8,760 bases of DNA from Nitrospirota bacterium. Lineage in GTDB: Bacteria; Nitrospirota; Thermodesulfovibrionia; Thermodesulfovibrionales; UBA6898. Position 1 is the first letter of the stretch. The number at the start of each line of letters is the position of its first letter. Location of the stretch: positions 1 to 8,760 of the forward strand of contig JAJYLU010000052.1 in the NCBI GenBank assembly GCA_021787505.1, read 5' to 3'. Both the position numbers and the translations under genes were made by a program. Of this stretch, positions 5,196 to 8,760 are shown piece after piece. The notes under the pieces were generated by a model. That model ran no database searches and was not told the origin of the DNA. It saw nothing but the letters and a program-made list of their open reading frames with translations.

Positions 5196-7439
5196 TCAGC
5201 CCGCTGCGTCTGTCTTCGACAGCGCCGCTCTGATCGCGACGCCGATATCGTCTCGGGAGAAGGGCTTCTGCAGAAAACCTGCGGCGCCATCTTTCACGAG
5301 ATTCTCCAGCCCTTCGTGTCCGTCCCGGCTATACCCCGAACAGAGCAATATGTTTACGTCCGCACGTATGGATTTCAATAACCGGAATGCCTCATTCCCG
5401 CTCATTCCGGGCATCATCATATCCAGGACCACCAGCGATACTTCATTCTGCTTTTCCCTGAACGTCTTGATGCCGGCCGCGCCCCCCTCTGCGGCGATTA
5501 CCGTGTAGCCAAGGGGGGTCAGCATATCCATATAGATGTCCCTCACTGATGCGTCGTCATCAATGACAAGAACGGTTTCCGATCCCGCGATCTGCCGGCT
5601 TCCCGCCGGTGTCTCGGTGACCTCGCCCTGCTTCACGGGGAGATATACGTTGAACCGGGTGCCCATTCCGGGTTCGCTATAGACATTGATGTAACCGCCG
5701 TGATTCTCGACGATAGAATATACCATATAAAGACCGAGGCCGGTCCCTTTTCCCGCCTCCTTTGTCGTGAAAAAGGGCTCAAATATTCTCGTCTGCGTTG
5801 CCTTGTCCATTCCTGTCCCGGCATCCGAAATACTGAGTTTAACAAACCGTTCGCCCTCTGTCCGGCCGGAAACTGCAGCGCCGTATTCCTTTCCGACAAC
5901 CGCTGTCTCGATCGTCAATCGTCCGCCGTCGGGCATCGCGTCGCGGGCGTTCACGGTCAGGTTCAGAATCACCTGCTGCAGATGTGAGGGATCGGCCATT
6001 ATTGCCGGCATATCTTTACCGAGGTCCACCACGATCTCGATGGATTTGGGGATGCTTCTCCCGAGCAGTTCCACGGCGCCCTTCACCACCTCATTGATAT
6101 TGACATTCCCGATCTCCATTTTTTCTTTGCGGGCGACCGACAATATCGTCTTCGTCAGTTCGGCCCCCCTTTTTGCGGCATTATGGATAATCTTCACCGG
6201 TTTGCGGAAGGTGTCCCCTTCCTTCGACATGTCGAGCAGCATCTCCGAATAGCCGAGTATCGCCTGGAGAAGGTTGTTGAAGTCGTGCGCGATGCCTCCC
6301 GCAAGGGTGCCGACCGCCGTAAGTTTCTGCGACCTGAGCAGCCTTTCTTCCAGGCCCTTTTTCTCCGTGATGTCGATAATATAGCCGTCAAAACCTTTCA
6401 GGCTCCCCTTCCGGTCGGTCTCGGGATAAAGGGACAGCAGGACAACGCGTTCGGCATCGTCCTTCCCGCGGGCATTCTCTTCCTGATGCAGGCCGTTTCT
6501 GGAAACCGCTTTTTGAAAACAGGCGGCTACCCGCTCCTCGCCGTAGAGGATATCAGAGAACTTCTCCGCATCTCCGAACAGGTCACGAAACTTCGAATTT
6601 GCCTCGATGACTACGCCCTTCACATCAAGCCTGAAGATCGCATGTTCGACCCGCTCAAAAAGCTCCCGTATCCTGTTTTCAGAATCCACCAGCCTCGATT
6701 CCCTCTCCTTTATCGCCACGCTCATCCTGTTAAAGGCAGCCCCGAGTTCGCCGATCTCATCCGAAGTAGATATCTCCCTGATCTCGGGATATTCGCCTTT
6801 TTCGAGCTTTCTTGCTGCATGAGAAAGCGTCATCAGCGGCCTGGTGGCTATCGTGATCAGAATGAAGACAGCGATGCTGCTGCCTACGGTGAAAACGACT
6901 GCGAGCAGAAACCCCCGCAGGACGACTTTTCTGGTGGTCTCGTTCATTGCGGCCTTCGAAAAACCGAGCCTGACCCATCCGATATTTTCCCTTACCTCTC
7001 TGGACTGGATGCCGCCATGAAAGATGTCGATATCATCCCCGGCCCTCACTGTATAGACCGGAGCGTAAAAGACAAAGAAATTCCCCTCGTCGGACATGGT
7101 GATAGGCCTGTCGGGAGAAAGCGCCGGCAATCGGCTCGAGATCGGGACACCCTCCTGGATGAGCGGGTTCATTTTCGTGTCGAAAAAGGCGACTGAGGAG
7201 ATCTCCGAATTCGCCCTCAACGACGATACCACCCCTTTCAGCAGTTCGGGATTACTGGAGAGGACCGGCAATTCCCCTGTTCTTGTCGCCAGTGTCGTGA
7301 TCGCCTCGGCCCTCTTGATGATCTCGGTACGCACTATCTCTTTTTCGGTCTTGATCGCATCATAGGGATAGACCGCCGAGACGATGCCGAGGATCGGCAG
7401 TATGAGGAGAAGCGCCTTCTTTCTGAAAGTCAGTCTCAT
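5196..7439 (-). CDS. Hybrid sensor histidine kinase (periplasmic sensor, HAMP, PAS, HisKA, HATPase, receiver), 747 aa
   Basis: An inner-membrane two-component sensor. TM1 is at about 8-26, a periplasmic sensor domain at about 27-170, TM2 at about 174-198, HAMP at 199-250 and a PAS domain at about 255-358. The HisKA motif GGIAHDFNNLLQ carries phospho-accepting H385. The ATPase has N493/N497 (LNLTVNARDAM), G1 DAGTGM (539-544), FEPFFTTK (553-560) and G2 GKGTGLGL (563-570). A C-terminal receiver (about 620-740) shows acidic D627-D629, phospho-acceptor D673 (VLDMMMPG), S701 and K725. No Hpt or output domain is present, so a separate partner should receive the signal. ATG 7439 has AAAGGA upstream and lies 9 bp after the binding-protein gene, indicating one operon. 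The ligand is unknown; the adjacent binding protein suggests a small solute. Confidence 0.93.
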   Translation of the reverse strand: MRLTFRKKALLLILPILGIVSAVYPYDAIKTEKEIVRTEIIKRAEAITTLATRTGELPVLSSNPELLKGVVSSLRANSEISSVAFFDTKMNPLIQEGVPISSRLPALSPDRPITMSDEGNFFVFYAPVYTVRAGDDIDIFHGGIQSREVRENIGWVRLGFSKAAMNETTRKVVLRGFLLAVVFTVGSSIAVFILITIATRPLMTLSHAARKLEKGEYPEIREISTSDEIGELGAAFNRMSVAIKERESRLVDSENRIRELFERVEHAIFRLDVKGVVIEANSKFRDLFGDAEKFSDILYGEERVAACFQKAVSRNGLHQEENARGKDDAERVVLLSLYPETDRKGSLKGFDGYIIDITEKKGLEERLLRSQKLTAVGTLAGGIAHDFNNLLQAILGYSEMLLDMSKEGDTFRKPVKIIHNAAKRGAELTKTILSVARKEKMEIGNVNINEVVKGAVELLGRSIPKSIEIVVDLGKDMPAIMADPSHLQQVILNLTVNARDAMPDGGRLTIETAVVGKEYGAAVSGRTEGERFVKLSISDAGTGMDKATQTRIFEPFFTTKEAGKGTGLGLYMVYSIVENHGGYINVYSEPGMGTRFNVYLPVKQGEVTETPAGSRQIAGSETVLVIDDDASVRDIYMDMLTPLGYTVIAAEGGAAGIKTFREKQNEVSLVVLDMMMPGMSGNEAFRLLKSIRADVNILLCSGYSRDGHEGLENLVKDGAAGFLQKPFSRDDIGVAIRAALSKTDAAG

Positions 7440-7448
7440 CGCAATCCT

Positions 7449-8348
7449 TTACGGATAGGTCTTCTTTGCCTTTTTCAGCAGTTCCGCCGAGACGTGTATC
7501 TTCATCTTCTTGGCTGTGCTCCTGTTTATATAGAGTTCGAATTTCCGTGGGGGCGAAGGGGGTATCTGCCCCAAGTCGACCCCTCGTATCGCACTGGATG
7601 CACCTTCCCCGATATGTCTGCCGACGCTCACCGGGTCGAAAACGAGCGCGAGGAGCGCCCCTTCCTTCACGCTTCTTTCGGATATGCCGAGGACCGGGAC
7701 CCCTCTTCTGAACGAGTAGAGATAAATCTCTTCGAGGGCCGAAGAAGTCAGAAGCCAGACGTCCGGGAGCAGCAGAATCGCATCAGGCGCATCGAGTTTC
7801 TTGACGGCCTCGACGAGCTCAAAAGAAGTTTTCACCCGGTGGGGGATCACCTGAGGATCGTCTTCACCTTCCACGGTCCTGATCATATTGGCGCTTCCGA
7901 CGACCGCGATCCGCCTTATCGAGGGCAGGTATTTCCGCACGATCGCGGCATACTCCCTGACAGGCGTTGCCATATAAAAGCCGGTGGTATTCGCTCTGGT
8001 AACAGCCGGGGGGGCGATGACAAGGTCATAGATTACCGGAATGGAAGACGGGAGACGGAGGGCCTCATCGAGTGCTTCCCTGCCAAGCGCCACAACCACC
8101 TTTGCGTCCTCTCTCTCGGCAATGTCCTTCAGCCTGTCTTTCACGCCCGAAGGCGAATATACCTTCACCGGAGTTTCAAGGGTCTCCCTGATGCCCGATA
8201 TGATATCCACGACAGGGGCAAGACGCGTATCGCCGATGACGATCACTTCCGCAGCTTCGGCCCGCGCAGAGAAGAGGAGAAGAGTGAGAAATAAGGCGCA
8301 GACGGCCTGCCGCCATCTGACCGCACTCAGAATCCTGTTGCAGAACAT
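7449..8348 (-). CDS. ABC-type substrate-binding protein (COG2984/ABC_sub_bind family), secreted, 299 aa
   Basis: A periplasmic binding protein with a clear signal peptide: MFCNRILSAVRWRQ, then a hydrophobic core AVCALFLTLLLFSA, then ARAEAA with cleavage near residue 33. The mature part shows the family's two alpha/beta lobes (VVVALGREAL, PVIYDLVIAP, RRIAVVGSA, DAILLLPDVWLL, VPVLGISERSVKEGALLALVFD) and the usual ending, ELYINRSTAKKMKI. The frame is open to an ATG at 8462, but I chose ATG 8348. A TATAAT -10 box lies just upstream of the intermediate ATG (8387), and only the 8348 start puts the signal peptide at the N-terminus. The ribosome site there is weak (GGGGC). No permease or ATPase is nearby; the downstream neighbour is a sensor kinase, so a sensing role is likely. 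Ligand unknown. Confidence 0.85.
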   Translation of the reverse strand: MFCNRILSAVRWRQAVCALFLTLLLFSARAEAAEVIVIGDTRLAPVVDIISGIRETLETPVKVYSPSGVKDRLKDIAEREDAKVVVALGREALDEALRLPSSIPVIYDLVIAPPAVTRANTTGFYMATPVREYAAIVRKYLPSIRRIAVVGSANMIRTVEGEDDPQVIPHRVKTSFELVEAVKKLDAPDAILLLPDVWLLTSSALEEIYLYSFRRGVPVLGISERSVKEGALLALVFDPVSVGRHIGEGASSAIRGVDLGQIPPSPPRKFELYINRSTAKKMKIHVSAELLKKAKKTYP

Positions 8349-8387
8349 ATATTTTGCCCCGGTGCCCCCCGATTCAATAAGTTGCAT

Positions 8388-8417
8388 ATTATATACCCAC
8401 CCGGGAGAAAAGCTCAA
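8388..8417 (-). promoter_or_regulatory. Promoter of the binding-protein/kinase operon
   Basis: On the minus strand TTGAGC (8417-8412) is followed after 18 bases by a perfect TATAAT (8393-8388). The -35 overlaps the stop codon of the upstream transporter gene. Transcription would start near 8381, about 33 bases before ATG 8348. This supports the shorter start for the binding protein and separates it from the transporter transcript, though read-through is possible. Confidence 0.55.
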
Positions 8418-8760
8418 TCGCCTGCCGGCTCCCGTATGAAAAAGAGAAGTGCCGTCGAGCATACGATAACGATCGCCCCGAAATAGAATATCGACTTCAG
8501 TCCATAATACTTCGCAACATATCCGCCAAGGATAAAACCGGCAGCAGTAAATACGCTCACCAGCGCGTTGAACCTGCCGATTTCAGACCCTCTTCTGTCG
8601 GCCCTTGTGAGGTCCGCAAGCAGCGATCCCCTGATTGTCATACTCACCGCGTTCGTCAGGCCCAAAAGGGCCTGCAGTATGTAGATTTGATACGTCTTGG
8701 TTACAATTGTGTAGCAGAAAAGGACAAAGGCATCCACATAAGCCATCGCAAAAAGGAAAG
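8414..8760 (-). CDS. MFS-type transporter, C-terminal part (cut by window edge)
   Basis: The last 115 or so codons of an integral membrane transporter. The frame is open to the right edge (the residues before the internal Met read FLFA), so the gene starts outside the window. Four hydrophobic helices are visible: AYVDAFVLFCYTIV, IYILQALLGLTNAVSM, VSVFTAAGFILGGYVA and IFYFGAIVIVCSTALLFFI. The connecting segment LLADLTRADRRGSEIGRFNAL is the charged cytoplasmic loop typical of major facilitator proteins, preceding a GG-rich helix. The protein ends shortly after the last helix at REPAGD. These could be helices 9-12 of a full transporter; that loop and the ending also resemble helices 4-6 of the N-terminal half, which would mean a truncated protein. 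Substrate unknown. Confidence 0.75.
   Translation of the reverse strand, partial: FLFAMAYVDAFVLFCYTIVTKTYQIYILQALLGLTNAVSMTIRGSLLADLTRADRRGSEIGRFNALVSVFTAAGFILGGYVAKYYGLKSIFYFGAIVIVCSTALLFFIREPAGD

Noticed and set aside
6183..7196. Long plus-strand frame (337 codons) antisense to the kinase
   Set aside because: It mirrors a kinase coding frame with all expected motifs. The antisense product is rich in Arg, Pro and His and has no recognisable domain.
7494..8294. Plus-strand frame of 266 codons antisense to the binding protein
   Set aside because: It is a shadow frame of a high-GC gene; the minus-strand product has signal peptide and family features.
1..8760. CRISPR array, tRNA, rRNA, prophage or defence system
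   Set aside because: No regularly spaced repeats, no tRNA-like cloverleaf with CCA-side features, and no phage or defence protein motifs were found on either strand.

Overview
This is a bacterial chromosomal window of fairly high GC with compact, signal-rich genes. The mix is an ISKra4-type insertion sequence, an actinobacterial-style LeuB, and a COG2984-type periplasmic binding protein paired with a PAS/HAMP hybrid histidine kinase. It resembles Nitrospirota or Desulfobacterota (old Deltaproteobacteria) genomes. That placement is inference: no rRNA or tRNA is present to confirm it.

Layout. (1) Positions 1-144, minus: a fragment of a gene running off the left edge, with a consensus TTGACA promoter box in front. 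(2) About 213-2244: an ISKra4-like insertion sequence on the plus strand. It has a short DUF6788-like ORF (303-686) and a DDE transposase ORF (695-1978) in the -1 frame. They are joined by an A8 slippery run at 634-641, so the likely active product is a roughly 558-residue fusion. A 10-bp perfect inverted repeat (265-290) lies between promoter and start codon. The 3' non-coding part (1979-2278) holds an 80-bp REP-like inverted repeat. (3) 2279-3913, minus: a phosphoglucomutase/phosphomannomutase with all four family motifs. (4) 4061-5146, plus: a 3-isopropylmalate dehydrogenase (LeuB), divergent from the mutase. A perfect 7-6-7 palindrome fits exactly between the -35 and -10 of the mutase promoter. 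(5) 5196-8760, minus: three genes in a row. In transcription order they are the C-terminal part of an MFS transporter (cut by the window edge), a secreted ABC-type substrate-binding protein, and a membrane-bound hybrid histidine kinase. The last two are only 9 bp apart.

How they fit together. The mutase and LeuB are ordinary central metabolism (glucose-1-P/glucose-6-P interconversion; leucine synthesis). The binding protein and kinase probably form one sensing unit: the secreted protein could capture a ligand and present it to the kinase's roughly 140-residue periplasmic domain, since no ABC permease or ATPase lies in the window. The most unusual signals are regulatory. The IS combines apparent frameshift control with a 5' hairpin placed so that only read-through transcripts from neighbouring DNA would contain both arms. 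No CRISPR array, tRNA, rRNA, prophage or clearly new multi-gene system is visible.
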